Below are positions 53,985 to 63,821 of a DNA stretch of 64,000 nucleotides, piece by piece. This DNA comes from Clostridiaceae bacterium JG1575 (GTDB lineage: Bacteria; Bacillota; Clostridia; Clostridiales; Clostridiaceae). How positions within the stretch are numbered: position 1 is the stretch's first letter; each line of letters opens with the position of its first letter. The position numbers and the translations under genes were made by a program. The stretch spans positions 62,001-126,000 of the forward strand of contig LQGW01000062.1 of NCBI GenBank assembly GCA_002838815.1, written 5' to 3'. Below the pieces are notes generated by a model. It saw only the letters and a list, made by a program, of their open reading frames with translations, had not been told where the DNA came from and made no database searches.

Positions 53985-55985
53985 TTATTTGTTTTTGCCC
54001 ACGAGGTGCTTTGCCCGTTCCACCACGGCGGCTGGGGTGATGCCGCGCCGCGCCATGACGACATCTCCAGGGGCTGAGGCTCCGAAGGTATCCAAGCCGA
54101 TGAATTCACCTTTTTTCCCTAAAAAGGGCGCCCACATCTGGCCAAGGCCTGCTTCCATAGCAATGCGGACTTTCACAGCTTTAGGCAGTATCGCTTCTTT
54201 ATACTTCTCAGGCTGTTCTTGGAAAAGGCGCAAGCAGGGCATGGATACGACGCGGGCATCGATGCCTTCTTGCAAAAGCGTCTCCTGAGCAGCCACCAAG
54301 TGCTGAACTTCAGATCCCGAACCCATAAGAATCAGATCGGGAGCGTCTTTTTGCTCTTTTACCAGCACATAGCCTCCTTGCTCTGCCTCCATGCCGGTTC
54401 CTTCAAGGATGGGAAGGTCCTGACGGGAGAGGACTAAGGAGCAAGGAGCTGTAGAAATTTCCAAGGCCTTAATCCAGGAGGCGCAAGCTTCGCGATAATC
54501 ACAGGGACGGAAAACGTAATGATTGGGAATCATCTGAAGCGAGGGCAGCTGTTCAATGGGTTGGTGCGTCGGTCCGTCTTCGCCCACGGCAATGGAGTCA
54601 TGGGTAAAGATGTAGAGGGCGCCAATGCCCATAAGGGCCGAAAGGCGTAGAGAGGGCTTGAGGTAATCCGAGAAAATGAGGAAGGTGGAGCCAAAGGCCT
54701 TGAGTCCTCCATGAAGCGTCATGCCATTGACGATGGCGGCCATGGCGTGCTCGCGGACGCCAAAGCGGATATTTCGTCCCGAGCGGTTTTCCGGGGAATA
54801 GTCCCCCATTTCCTGCATATAGGTCAGGTTGGACCCTGCAAGATCGGCGGAGCCCCCCACCAAATTGGGAATCTTTGGCGCCAGCTGATTTAAAATCGAC
54901 TGGGACGCTTTGCGGGTGGAGAACTTTTTTTGATCCGTCTCGTAAAGAGCCTGGGTATCCACCGCTTTCAACAGTTTTCCGCGCATCCATTGCTCGTATT
55001 TTGCAAAAAGTTCTGGCTCGGCCTTTTCGTAGGCTGCCATCATGGCGTCCCATTTTTTATGGATACGGGCCTTTTTGCGCACAGCGCTTTTGCACTCCTC
55101 TTGTACCTCTTGGGGCACTGTAAAGGGAGGATACGTCCAATGGAGGTTCTCTTGCATGGCGGCCAGTTCTACCTCTCCAAGAGGTGCACCATGAACTTTA
55201 CTCGTCCCCGCCATATGGGGGGCGCCAAAGCCGATGACGGTTTTGACTTTGATGAGGGTGGGTTTATCCTGTTGGCGACGAGCCCGGCGAAGGGCGGATA
55301 GAATCGCTTGGGTATCTTCGCCCGATGCGACCTCCAAAACCTGCCAGCCATAAGCAAGATAACGCTTTTTAACATCCTCGGTAAAGGTGATGTCGGTTTT
55401 TCCATCGATGGTGATGCTGTTGTCATCGTAGAGCACAATGAGCTTGCCAAGCTTCAAATGTCCGGCCAGGGAAGAGGCTTCCGACGTGATGCCTTCCATG
55501 AGGTCCCCATCACCGGCAATCACGTAGGTGTAATGATCCACTACGGGGAAGCCGGGACGGTTGAATTCCGCAGCCAGCATCGTCTCGGCCATGGCCATGC
55601 CCACGGCGGAGCTCAAGCCCTGGCCCAGGGGCCCCGTCGTCATCTCCACGCCGACGGTATGGCCAAATTCCGGATGTCCGGGCGTCTTAGAGCCCCATTG
55701 CCGGAAGTTTTTCAAATCGTCCATGCTCAGCGGATACCCAAAAAGGTGCAAAAGAGCATATTGCAGCATGGATCCATGTCCCGCAGACAAAACAAAGCGA
55801 TCCCGATTGTCCCAATAAGGATGGTTGGGATCAAAATTCATCAGCTCCTTAAAGAGCGTATATCCCATGGGCGCCGCCCCAAGGGGCATGCCCGGATGTC
55901 CGGAGTTGGCCGCCTGGACTGCCTGAGCAGCCAACATGCGAATGGTGGTAATCGCCAATTCATGGGTTTTTTGTTGTGGTTTCAT
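53985..55985 (-). CDS. tkt: Transketolase
   Basis: 666-residue thiamine diphosphate enzyme of the pentose phosphate pathway, cytosolic. Motifs: [19 protein letters not shown] near residue 22, the ThDP/Mg site [14 protein letters not shown] near 145, [16 protein letters not shown] near 460 and [14 protein letters not shown] in the C-terminal domain. I chose the ATG at 55983-55985 with a CGGAGGAA site; 26 extra upstream codons lack a signal. It stands alone, closed by its own terminator. A TATAAT box is at 56014-56019. Confidence 0.97.
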   Translation of the reverse strand: MKPQQKTHELAITTIRMLAAQAVQAANSGHPGMPLGAAPMGYTLFKELMNFDPNHPYWDNRDRFVLSAGHGSMLQYALLHLFGYPLSMDDLKNFRQWGSKTPGHPEFGHTVGVEMTTGPLGQGLSSAVGMAMAETMLAAEFNRPGFPVVDHYTYVIAGDGDLMEGITSEASSLAGHLKLGKLIVLYDDNSITIDGKTDITFTEDVKKRYLAYGWQVLEVASGEDTQAILSALRRARRQQDKPTLIKVKTVIGFGAPHMAGTSKVHGAPLGEVELAAMQENLHWTYPPFTVPQEVQEECKSAVRKKARIHKKWDAMMAAYEKAEPELFAKYEQWMRGKLLKAVDTQALYETDQKKFSTRKASQSILNQLAPKIPNLVGGSADLAGSNLTYMQEMGDYSPENRSGRNIRFGVREHAMAAIVNGMTLHGGLKAFGSTFLIFSDYLKPSLRLSALMGIGALYIFTHDSIAVGEDGPTHQPIEQLPSLQMIPNHYVFRPCDYREACASWIKALEISTAPCSLVLSRQDLPILEGTGMEAEQGGYVLVKEQKDAPDLILMGSGSEVQHLVAAQETLLQEGIDARVVSMPCLRLFQEQPEKYKEAILPKAVKVRIAMEAGLGQMWAPFLGKKGEFIGLDTFGASAPGDVVMARRGITPAAVVERAKHLVGKNK

Positions 55986-56195
55986 TGAATTCCTCCGTTG
56001 GTTTATTACTGTTATTATATCCCCTAGGGTCCCTTTGGGGGGCCAAAAACGAGTTATTTTCAAGGAACTGGGCTTTTCCCCTTTGGCTCACGCCCAAAAA
56101 GCGAGGTGCAGGACGCCCCATCACCGCCAAAAAGTCCTCGCCCTTGCTGTGGTAGAATGAAGGAAACACCCACATCATCACATTAGGAGGTTTCT

Positions 56196-56930
56196 ATGAT
56201 CGCCCTTTTATCCCCCGCAAAAACCCTCAACGAGGATCCGGTCTTTGTTGCAAAAACCAGGCCGCGTTTCCTCTCTCAGGCCAATGAATTGGCGGAGCTC
56301 CTAAAAGAAAAGGACGTCCAGGATCTCATGGAGCTGATGCACCTGTCGGAAAACCTAGCGGTGCAAAACGTCCACCGCTACCAAAAGTTCCAAAAGATGA
56401 ATACGAAAGCTGCCGGTTGGCTTTATCGGGGCGATGTATATCGCGGACTGGCCATTGAGGAACTTTCCAGCGAGGACTTGGCCTGGGCCATGGATCACGT
56501 GCGAATCCTTTCGGGGCTCTACGGATTATTAAAGCTCAGCGACGGGATCCGTCCCCACCGTCTGGAGATGGGCACGCGCCTTGCCAACCCAAAAGGGGCC
56601 ACTTTGTATGATTTTTGGGGCACCACCATTGCAAAGGCGCTGAAAAAAGAAGCGCCGGACTTTTTGGTGAATCTGGCTAGTCAAGAATACAGCAAAGTCC
56701 TCTCGCCCAAAACCCTCGAGCTTCCCATGCTGGACGTTCGATTTTTGGACATGCGCAAAGGCCAGCCTAAAATCATTTCATTTTATGCCAAAGAGGCTCG
56801 GGGAGCCTTTGCCCGCTGGATGGCCCAGCATAAGCCCAAGACCAAAGAAGATCTGAAAGGGTTTGACCTTTTAGACTATCAGTTTGCCGAAGATCTTTCC
56901 GATGAGGGCACCTTCTCCTTTTTACGTTAG
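56196..56930 (+). CDS. yaaA: Peroxide stress protein YaaA (UPF0246)
   Basis: 244-residue DUF328/UPF0246 protein. Start MIALLSPAKTLNED, the motif YQKFQKMNTKAAGWLYRGDV near 65, RILSGLYGLLKLSDGIRPHR near 107 and FYAKEARGAFARWM near 195. E. coli YaaA limits Fenton damage during peroxide stress; that role is by homology. Ribosome site TTAGGAGGTT. Its last nine bases overlap hemW tail to tail. Confidence 0.95.
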   Translation: MIALLSPAKTLNEDPVFVAKTRPRFLSQANELAELLKEKDVQDLMELMHLSENLAVQNVHRYQKFQKMNTKAAGWLYRGDVYRGLAIEELSSEDLAWAMDHVRILSGLYGLLKLSDGIRPHRLEMGTRLANPKGATLYDFWGTTIAKALKKEAPDFLVNLASQEYSKVLSPKTLELPMLDVRFLDMRKGQPKIISFYAKEARGAFARWMAQHKPKTKEDLKGFDLLDYQFAEDLSDEGTFSFLR

Positions 56931-58106
56931 GGACTGCTTAGCCGCCCCAGCCCGGTCGTCCGAACGTGCGTCCAGTGCTGCGTCCGAGAGGAGAAAGTCG
57001 GACAAAATGTAATTGCTGATGTCCAGGCCGCGCCGCGTAAGATAAAGATGGGTCGGCGTCAAAACCAACACGCCAGACGCCAAAAAACGAGGCAGCACCT
57101 GATCATAAATCGCCTCCACCGGCCGACCAAAACGCTCTTTAAAGACCGCTCGGGAAATCCCCTGGGTCTGTCGCAGACCCATGAAGATGAATTCTTCGAT
57201 TTCTTCTTCGTGGGTCTGCACTTTGCGCTCTAAGGTAGGGTCCTTGCCGTTTTCCACGGCCAAGAGGTACTCAGACAGGGAGGCGACGTTGAGGGCCCGC
57301 TCATGTCCGACGTATTCTGCGGCCGCCGCGCCGCAGCCCCAATATTCGCCTAAAGCCCAATAGTTGAGGTTGTGGCGACAGGCAAAGCCAGGTTTCGAGT
57401 AATTGGAAATTTCATACCGCTCATACCCCGCAGCCGTGAGTCCATCCACCATAAGGTCCTGCAAGAGACGATCCGTCTCATCATCGGGGAGGGTCAATTC
57501 ATGATTCGCCCACTTACGATAAAAGGGCGTCCCCTGCTCCAAGATGAGGCTGTATACCGAACAGTGCGCTGGCTCAAGGTCCAAGGTCTGCTGTAAGGTG
57601 CGCGCCAAGGCCGTCTGGGTCTGGCCGGGGATGCCGGTGATCAAGTCAAAGCTGAGATTCGTAAACCCCGCCCGCTGCAACGCCTCATAGGCCTCCAGAA
57701 AGGTGCGATAATTATGAATGCGACCCATGAAGCGCAAAAGATCATCGTTGGTGGACTGCAGGCCCATGGAGACGCGGTTGATGCCCCCCGATCGCATCAA
57801 TTCAATCAGCTCCGGCCGGAGGGATTCGGGGTTGGCTTCTAGGGTAATTTCCTGATTCCCCTCCGCTTTGCGCAGGGAGTCGACGAGTTCCATCAGGCGC
57901 TCAAAACTTTTAAGGTCCAAAGCCGTGGGCGTGCCCCCGCCGATAAAAATCGTTTCAGGTCGCTCCCCCTTTGTTTTTCGTCGGACTTCTTCTTGGAGGG
58001 CGGAAATATAACGGGGCATGGATTCCTCCATGCCCGTATAGGTTACAAAATCACAATAGCCGCAACGAGCCTTGCAAAAAGGAATATGAAGGTACAAAGA
58101 AGGCAT
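56922..58106 (-). CDS. hemW: HemW-type radical SAM protein
   Basis: 394-residue radical SAM protein. It opens MPSLYLHIPFCKARCGYCDF with the CxxxCxxC motif, has IFIGGGTPTALDLKSFERL near 60 and FDLITGIPGQTQTAL near 165, and a HemN C-terminal domain. HemW is a haem chaperone rather than a porphyrin dehydrogenase in studied species. Starts one base after the lepA stop, so it is coupled to lepA; the larger open frame that reaches back into lepA is spurious. Confidence 0.94.
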   Translation of the reverse strand: MPSLYLHIPFCKARCGYCDFVTYTGMEESMPRYISALQEEVRRKTKGERPETIFIGGGTPTALDLKSFERLMELVDSLRKAEGNQEITLEANPESLRPELIELMRSGGINRVSMGLQSTNDDLLRFMGRIHNYRTFLEAYEALQRAGFTNLSFDLITGIPGQTQTALARTLQQTLDLEPAHCSVYSLILEQGTPFYRKWANHELTLPDDETDRLLQDLMVDGLTAAGYERYEISNYSKPGFACRHNLNYWALGEYWGCGAAAAEYVGHERALNVASLSEYLLAVENGKDPTLERKVQTHEEEIEEFIFMGLRQTQGISRAVFKERFGRPVEAIYDQVLPRFLASGVLVLTPTHLYLTRRGLDISNYILSDFLLSDAALDARSDDRAGAAKQSLT

Positions 58107-58107
58107 A

Positions 58108-59910
58108 TTATTCCACCTTGAGGATGGACATGAATGCTTCTTGAGGGACTTCCACAGAGCCCACTTGACGCATCCGCTTCTTGCCTTCCTTTTGTTTTTC
58201 CAAAAGCTTTTTCTTTCGGGAAATATCGCCTCCGTAACATTTTGCCAAGACGTCTTTTCGCATTGCTTTGACCGTCTCCCGGGCAATAATCTTGCTGCCC
58301 ACCGCCGCTTGAATGGGCACTTCAAACATCTGACGAGGAATGACTTCCTTGAGTTTTTCCGCGATATTTCGTCCCTTGGTGTAGGCGCGATCCTCGGGCA
58401 CAATCATGGACAAAGCGTCCACAATATCTCCGTTGAGCAACACATCCAGCTTCACCAGTTTCGTTTCCTGATAGCCTTTTAGCTCATAGTCCAAAGAGGC
58501 ATAGCCTCGCGTCTTGGACTTTAGCGTATCAAAGAAATCATAGATGATCTCGTTGAGGGGCAGGATATAATTGAGCTGCGCGCGGGTTTGCTCAATATAC
58601 TCCATGTTGAGGTAAGTCCCCCGCCGACTTTGGCAAAGTTCCATGATCTGCCCCACGTATTCGCTGGGCGTGATGATGGCCGCTTTGACCACCGGCTCTT
58701 CCATATGATCGATCTCATTGACGGACGGAAGGTTCGTGGGGTTTGTAATCTCTACCAAGCTTCCATCGGTGCGATAAACCTTATAAATGACTGAGGGAGA
58801 GGTGGTGATGATGTCCAAATCAAATTCCCGCTCGATGCGCTCTTGAATAACCTCCATGTGCAAAAGCCCCAAGAAGCCGCAGCGAAAGCCAAAGCCCAGC
58901 GCCACTGAGGTCTCTGGTTCAAAATCCAGCGCCGCATCATTCATTTGCAGCTTTTCCAACGCTTCCCGAAGCTCATCGTATCGAGCGCCGTCCACAGGAT
59001 AAATACCCGAGAAGACCATGGGAATGGCCTTTTTATAGCCGGGCAGGGCTTCTTTTGCGGGGCGATCCGCCAACGTGATGGTATCCCCCACCCGGGCATC
59101 CCGCACATTCTTAATGGATCCTGTGATGTACCCCACATCGCCGCTTTTTAATTCCCCTAAGGAGAGGTAGCCTGGGGTGAATACGCCAAGATCGGTCACC
59201 TCATATTCTTTTTTCGTGGCCATGAAGCGAATGCGATCCCCCTTACGAACCGTCCCTTCCTTGATGCGCACATGGGCTACAACGCCACGGTAGGAATCGT
59301 AATAAGAATCGAAGATCAACGCCTTCAATGGGGCGGTCTCCTCCCCCCCAGGCGCGGGAATTTTCTCGACGATGGCTTCCAAAACTTCCTCAATATTCAA
59401 GCCGGTTTTGGCCGATACCCGAGGCGCATCTTGGGCAAAAATGCCGATCACATCTTCAATTTCGGCAATGGCTTCCTCCGGATTGGCTGAGGCCAAGTCA
59501 ATTTTGTTGATGACCGGTACGATTTCTAGGTTGTTTTCCAGCGCAAGGTAAGTATTGGCTAGAGTTTGGGCCTGAATGCCTTGAGTTGCATCCACGACAA
59601 GCACCGCCCCTTCACAAGCTTGAAGGCTGCGGGAGACCTCATAGTTAAAGTCCACGTGGCCTGGGGTATCAATCATATTAAGGTAAAAGACTTCGCCGCT
59701 TGGGCGAGTGTAAATCAGCCGAACCGCTTGAGCTTTGATGGTGATGCCTCGCTCCCGCTCCAAATCCATATTGTCGAGGACCTGCTCATCCATCTCCCGC
59801 TTGGTTAAGGTGGAGGTGGCTTCAATGAGCCGATCGGCTAAGGTGGATTTCCCGTGATCGATGTGCGCCACGATGGAAAAATTACGAATGTGGTCTTGAC
59901 TTCTCTTCAT
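58108..59910 (-). CDS. lepA: Elongation factor 4 (LepA)
   Basis: 600-residue translational GTPase. G1 is [19 protein letters not shown]3 [13 protein letters not shown]4 NKIDL, and the LepA-specific C-terminal domain ends [19 protein letters not shown]. Standard length. Ribosome site CAGGAG. Divergent from rpsT, with a TATAAT box on the minus strand at 59982-59987 upstream. Confidence 0.98.
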   Translation of the reverse strand: MKRSQDHIRNFSIVAHIDHGKSTLADRLIEATSTLTKREMDEQVLDNMDLERERGITIKAQAVRLIYTRPSGEVFYLNMIDTPGHVDFNYEVSRSLQACEGAVLVVDATQGIQAQTLANTYLALENNLEIVPVINKIDLASANPEEAIAEIEDVIGIFAQDAPRVSAKTGLNIEEVLEAIVEKIPAPGGEETAPLKALIFDSYYDSYRGVVAHVRIKEGTVRKGDRIRFMATKKEYEVTDLGVFTPGYLSLGELKSGDVGYITGSIKNVRDARVGDTITLADRPAKEALPGYKKAIPMVFSGIYPVDGARYDELREALEKLQMNDAALDFEPETSVALGFGFRCGFLGLLHMEVIQERIEREFDLDIITTSPSVIYKVYRTDGSLVEITNPTNLPSVNEIDHMEEPVVKAAIITPSEYVGQIMELCQSRRGTYLNMEYIEQTRAQLNYILPLNEIIYDFFDTLKSKTRGYASLDYELKGYQETKLVKLDVLLNGDIVDALSMIVPEDRAYTKGRNIAEKLKEVIPRQMFEVPIQAAVGSKIIARETVKAMRKDVLAKCYGGDISRKKKLLEKQKEGKKRMRQVGSVEVPQEAFMSILKVE

Positions 59911-60050
59911 GTATTAAAAACTCCTGTCTTGCCCCGCCTTCTGGATCCCGGGCGCTTCATTAAATCAACTCAGTCCATTAAATTATAACATAGGATTGAA
60001 GTTCTCGATTTTTTGTACTATACTATTTTTTGCGATGTGATCAACAAGCA

Positions 60051-60079
60051 TTGTCTTACGCCGTATGGAATGATATAAT
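60051..60079 (+). promoter_or_regulatory. Promoter of rpsT
   Basis: TTGTCT, exact 17-base spacer, TATAAT. The leader is about 55 bases. Same -35 hexamer as the carD promoter. Confidence 0.85.
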
Positions 60080-60140
60080 ATGTCTGTTGTCTAAAAATCG
60101 GAAACATTAAACCCGAAGAACCGGTTAAGGGGGTGAAAGA

Positions 60141-60422
60141 ATGGCAAACATCAAATCTGCGATCAAACGGATTGAAACGACAAAAAAGAAGACGCTTCAG
60201 AACAAATCCAAAAAGTCTGCATTGAAGACGACCCTGAAAAAATATGAGGTGGCTTTGGCTGAAAATGCCGAACAAACCGAAGATTTATTGAAGGATGCTG
60301 TCAAGTCCCTGGATAAGGCTGCTTCCAAGGGCCTCATTCATAAGAACGCCGCAGCAAGAAAGAAGTCCAGACTCATTGCAAAGCTTCATAAAGCACAGGC
60401 AGTCGAAGCGACTCAGGCCTAG
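60141..60422 (+). CDS. rpsT: 30S ribosomal protein S20
   Basis: 93-residue Lys/Ala-rich ribosomal protein that binds 16S rRNA early in assembly. [17 protein letters not shown] and the late [16 protein letters not shown] are typical. AAGGGGGTG ribosome site. The gene stands between lepA and holA as in many Bacillota, but on the opposite strand to both, which is also common. Short terminator 45 bases downstream. Confidence 0.98.
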   Translation: MANIKSAIKRIETTKKKTLQNKSKKSALKTTLKKYEVALAENAEQTEDLLKDAVKSLDKAASKGLIHKNAAARKKSRLIAKLHKAQAVEATQA

Positions 60423-60466
60423 CCTGCGGATTGAAATCTCAATCTTTGGCTTTGCCGGCTTGCTCT

Positions 60467-60494
60467 AAAAACCTCCTCTTGGGGAGGTTTTTGC
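60467..60494 (+). terminator. Terminator of rpsT
   Basis: AAAACCTCC and GGAGGTTTTT arms around TCTTGG, followed by TTTTTGC on the plus strand. Confidence 0.88.
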
Positions 60495-60580
60495 ATTTCT
60501 CCACTGTGCTTGCCCGGGGCGTTACCCATCTCGTCGCTTTGCACCCTCGCCCTCTATCTTTTGCACGCCCCCTTCTACGC

Positions 60581-60635
60581 CAAAGACCAGGCCCGACTCA
60601 AGTGATTCCACGAAGAGCGGTCCTGGTCTTTGGTC
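60581..60635 (+). terminator. Second terminator-like hairpin between rpsT and holA
   Basis: CAAAGACCAGG and CCTGGTCTTTG arms about 30 bases apart, followed by GTCTTTTTTTT on the plus strand. Possible backup terminator; it faces the holA end. Confidence 0.65.
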
Positions 60636-60662
60636 TTTTTTTTCAAGCGAAGGGCCCAGGGA

Positions 60663-61709
60663 TCAGCGGATGCTGTGTGTGGCGCAAAGCGTCAAAATCA
60701 ACATCTCCATCTCGCGAAAAGGGTCTGTGGGGGATCCCTTCATACGCTCTTCCGTCTGGACGAGCAGTCGAAACATTTGGGAGAGTCGGCGCAGAGAAAG
60801 GGTTCGATAGGTGTTCATTTTTCGTTCGGCAAGCCAGGGCAATCGCTCATTGAGTTCCTTCATAATCGCCGTCAAGGGAAGTCCGCAAGCGATGCGCACC
60901 CGCCATTGGTACGCCTCGCGCAAGCGCCAGCCAATGGTTTCGAGAATCTCATGGGGATCTCCTCGCTTTTCCATCAATTCATTGTAAAGCAACACCGCTT
61001 CCTTGGCTTTGCCACTCAATACAAGGTCCGTCAAATCATATTTGTGCCTTGTTCCAGACTGGGTGAGCAAAAGATCCACATCGCGCTTTTCCACCTCTCG
61101 TCCGGCGCAATAGGCGAAAATCTTATCCAAATCCTGTTCCAGTTGCAGAAGACTTCCCTCAAAGGACTCCTTCAGATAGGTTTTTAAGTGTGGCGACAGG
61201 CTACGATTTTCCACGGTTAAATAATGATCGATGAATTGTAAGGCATTTTCTTTTTTTAAGGCCGGGAATTTCACCACCGCACAGAGCTTGGAATCGGCCT
61301 TTTTTTCCAAAGCCTTCACCCTGCTGTCTTTTTTTTCAAGTTCTGTGAGGAAGGTCACTACTAATGTAGTCTCCTTAGGCGGCTCCTTTAAGAAATCTTC
61401 CACGAGGCGTATTTTTTGTTCCCAATCCTTATAGACAGCGTTGCCGGTAAAAAAATCCGCTCGGTATATTTCCACAAACTTTTTATCGCCCAGAAACGGT
61501 AGAGTCCAAAGGGCATCTTGCAGGGCAGACCACTCCGCTTTTTGGCCATCCAAGCGAATGTAGTTGAAAACATCCGTGGACGCCACTGCGACTTTTTCTT
61601 CAATGAGCTCCACGACTTCTCGGATCTGCCCTTCGTCCTCTCCATAAAGGACGTACGCCCGACGTAGGCCCCTATTTTTGATTTCCTGCACCAATTCTTG
61701 ATATTTCAT
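60663..61709 (-). CDS. holA: DNA polymerase III delta subunit
   Basis: 348-residue clamp-loader subunit of replication. N-terminal AAA+-like domain with YVLYGEDEGQIREVVE, the central QLEQDLDKIFAYCAG near 175 and a helical C-terminal collar domain. Low sequence identity is normal for the family; position after comEC confirms. The ATG at 61707-61709 has AGGAGACC upstream. comEC ends 64 bases before. Confidence 0.92.
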   Translation of the reverse strand: MKYQELVQEIKNRGLRRAYVLYGEDEGQIREVVELIEEKVAVASTDVFNYIRLDGQKAEWSALQDALWTLPFLGDKKFVEIYRADFFTGNAVYKDWEQKIRLVEDFLKEPPKETTLVVTFLTELEKKDSRVKALEKKADSKLCAVVKFPALKKENALQFIDHYLTVENRSLSPHLKTYLKESFEGSLLQLEQDLDKIFAYCAGREVEKRDVDLLLTQSGTRHKYDLTDLVLSGKAKEAVLLYNELMEKRGDPHEILETIGWRLREAYQWRVRIACGLPLTAIMKELNERLPWLAERKMNTYRTLSLRRLSQMFRLLVQTEERMKGSPTDPFREMEMLILTLCATHSIR

Positions 61710-61773
61710 CGCTGGTCTCCTCTTTTGGAACGAACCTGCACGGGGCATGCCCCTGAAAGCTCCACTCCTCCCA

Positions 61774-63219
61774 TTATATCAGGAGAATTCCCAAAGCTTG
61801 CAAATAGCGAGCGTGGCACCCATCAAAGCGTAACCTCAGCAAAATCCAGAGCATTGCACCTCCTATCAAAAGCGTTTTGACTTTATCTTTAAAAGGCGCT
61901 TTGGCATGGGAGAGACCATAGCAAAGGAGGAAGGCCGGCAGTCCCCCTTCCAATAAAGTCCAAGGAACCGGCCAAATCGCTCCATGGACCAGGCTGCTTT
62001 CCAAAAGCGTCATCACGCGCAGCAAAAGGTCCAGGGCCCCGCGAAAAGGAATGATGAGGAGGGAGCAGCCACTAAGGATTGCGCCAAGGGCTAGGAACGA
62101 TAATAAGCAGTAGAGACTGTAAAGGGGAACTAAGAAGAGATTGCACAGCAAAAGCCCCGCGTTGAACGACGCTGAAAACTGAGCCAAAACTGGTGCGCAA
62201 AGCATCGACACTGAGAGGGTTAAGACGATCGTGGACCGCAAGGCGGGCGGCTGGATCCAATGGAATTCCTCCGCCAGTAAAGGGGCAAAGGAAACAATGC
62301 CCAAGGTTGCCAAAAACGTCAATTGAAAGGATGCATCAAAGAGACGCGTGGGCTCTACCAACAACATACAGACAGCAGTTACAAGAAGTTGCACGAACCC
62401 TGATGCATCCACCCGTAGACCAAAAGCCAATTCCCGCACGCTTTTCATCCATACGGCGCGCAACACGGGCAAGGCATTTAAATAAATACCATAAGGAATC
62501 AAAAACAAGAGGGTTTTTTTCCCCAACCCCAGCCGCTTGAAAAACCCCTCCAAAAGGTTGATGTGAAAGCCAGAAATGGATAAAAGATGAAGCAGTCCAA
62601 GGGCGCGCAGGACCCCCCGCCGGGTTTCGACAGGGGCTGCGCGAGTCCCAAGAACCAAGGAAGCGCTAAGACTTCCCGCCTCAGAACCGAAGGCAGCCAT
62701 ATATCGCAGGGTTAATTGCTTTTTGCTTTCTTCCAGGCGCCAACGCACCGTTGGCCTTCCCCCTTCCAGAAACACTGGCTCCAGGCATCGAACGTTTGTG
62801 GCCTCATACAAAAAGCCCGAAGGATTGCGGGGAATGGGAATAAGATCTCCCGAAAAACGATATAAAGCACCCTTTGCAAAGGACCCCTTGGTTTTGGGCG
62901 TAAGCTTCCAGCCATCGAAAGCAATGCGACATCTCCCACAACGGAATTCTTGCATTCGACCCCGGCTTTTCACATAAGATATTACTACATAATTTTGGTT
63001 ATGGTCAATCTTTAGGGGTTGTTCCATCCAAAGGACCCGCCCGAACATCAAAAGAAATCCCAAGGGGATATAAACCAGTCGCTGAGGCGATGTCCAAGCG
63101 ACCAGCGCTCCTAAAACGCCCAACAATAAGGCCCCGAAGGCTGCCTGGCCGACGCTTTGGGCATAAAGAAGTTCAAGAGAGGCCACCATGCTCAGGGCGA
63201 CGATCAATAAACGCCGCAC
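61774..63219 (-). CDS. comEC: ComEC/Rec2-type DNA uptake channel without C-terminal MBL domain
   Basis: 481-residue polytopic membrane protein. An N-terminal hydrophobic part and a DUF4131-like OB fold (about 65-165) precede the competence domain with LGLLHLLSISGFHINLL near residue 228 and about eight more helices. B. subtilis ComEC (about 776 residues) has an added metallo-beta-lactamase domain after the helices; here the protein ends with the membrane domain, and only 64 bases separate it from holA, so the domain is absent rather than split off. The start looks like GTG, 16 bases inside the sigma factor gene; the ribosome site (GAGAAAAAAGA) is weak. Confidence 0.87.
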   Translation of the reverse strand: MRRLLIVALSMVASLELLYAQSVGQAAFGALLLGVLGALVAWTSPQRLVYIPLGFLLMFGRVLWMEQPLKIDHNQNYVVISYVKSRGRMQEFRCGRCRIAFDGWKLTPKTKGSFAKGALYRFSGDLIPIPRNPSGFLYEATNVRCLEPVFLEGGRPTVRWRLEESKKQLTLRYMAAFGSEAGSLSASLVLGTRAAPVETRRGVLRALGLLHLLSISGFHINLLEGFFKRLGLGKKTLLFLIPYGIYLNALPVLRAVWMKSVRELAFGLRVDASGFVQLLVTAVCMLLVEPTRLFDASFQLTFLATLGIVSFAPLLAEEFHWIQPPALRSTIVLTLSVSMLCAPVLAQFSASFNAGLLLCNLFLVPLYSLYCLLSFLALGAILSGCSLLIIPFRGALDLLLRVMTLLESSLVHGAIWPVPWTLLEGGLPAFLLCYGLSHAKAPFKDKVKTLLIGGAMLWILLRLRFDGCHARYLQALGILLI

Positions 63220-63821
63220 TCTTTTTTCTCAAAAAGGATTCGTAATTTCGTTCGTGCTCGCTTCTCCTCGCGACTGACATCCACTTGGTGGATCCCTAGC
63301 TCTTCCCCGATGTGATCCTGGGTCCAATCCTTAGCGTAACGATACCAAAGAACTTTCTTTTGGCGGGGCGTTACCTGATCCAAAATGGTTTGGACCATCA
63401 CCCGGTTCACCACGGTGGTCTCCAGCGAAGTCGGTGAAATCTCTCCGCTCACTGTTCGGTGCACATAGTCCGCCACCTCCTCACAGAGAAGATCCGAGTC
63501 CTTGGCCGGACAAAGATCGCTGTAAGTCGCCTCGGCATTCATAATGGTATCGGCCAGCCGGACAATCTCCCCATGGATGTATCGATACGCAAACGTAGTA
63601 AACTGCGTATGAAAGCTGAAATCGTAGCGGCGCAGGGCCTTCATAAAGCCCAGACATCCGGCCTGAAACAAATCTTCTTTGTTTTGTTCGTTCTTCAAAA
63701 GATAGCTGAACTCACCCATGATTTTGTAAATTAAGCCGCGGTTCCTCTCTAAGAGGTCTGCGGCTTTGGCTTCATCGCCCGCTTGAATCAAGCGAATCAG
63801 TTCTTCATTGCTGATGTTCAT
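63204..63821 (-). CDS. Sigma-70 family RNA polymerase sigma factor
   Basis: 205-residue alternative sigma factor. Region 2 is EDLFQAGCLGFMKALRRYDF and FTTFAYRYIHGEIVRLAD (about 50-95), like SigF/SigG-type short factors; a linker (about 95-130) replaces region 3, and region 4 near the end has VTPRQKKVLWYRYAKDWTQ and EELGIHQVDVSREEKRAR as helix-turn-helix. Ribosome site GGAGGTCC just before the ATG. Its last 16 bases overlap comEC, implying coupled expression. Which promoters it reads is unknown; a role in competence or stress is inferred from the neighbour only. Confidence 0.88.
   Translation of the reverse strand: MNISNEELIRLIQAGDEAKAADLLERNRGLIYKIMGEFSYLLKNEQNKEDLFQAGCLGFMKALRRYDFSFHTQFTTFAYRYIHGEIVRLADTIMNAEATYSDLCPAKDSDLLCEEVADYVHRTVSGEISPTSLETTVVNRVMVQTILDQVTPRQKKVLWYRYAKDWTQDHIGEELGIHQVDVSREEKRARTKLRILFEKKECGVY

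Noticed and set aside
56922-58403. Longer 493-codon version of hemW starting within lepA
   Set aside because: The first 99 codons are the lepA gene in another frame; the ATG at 58106 gives the conserved HemW N-terminus.
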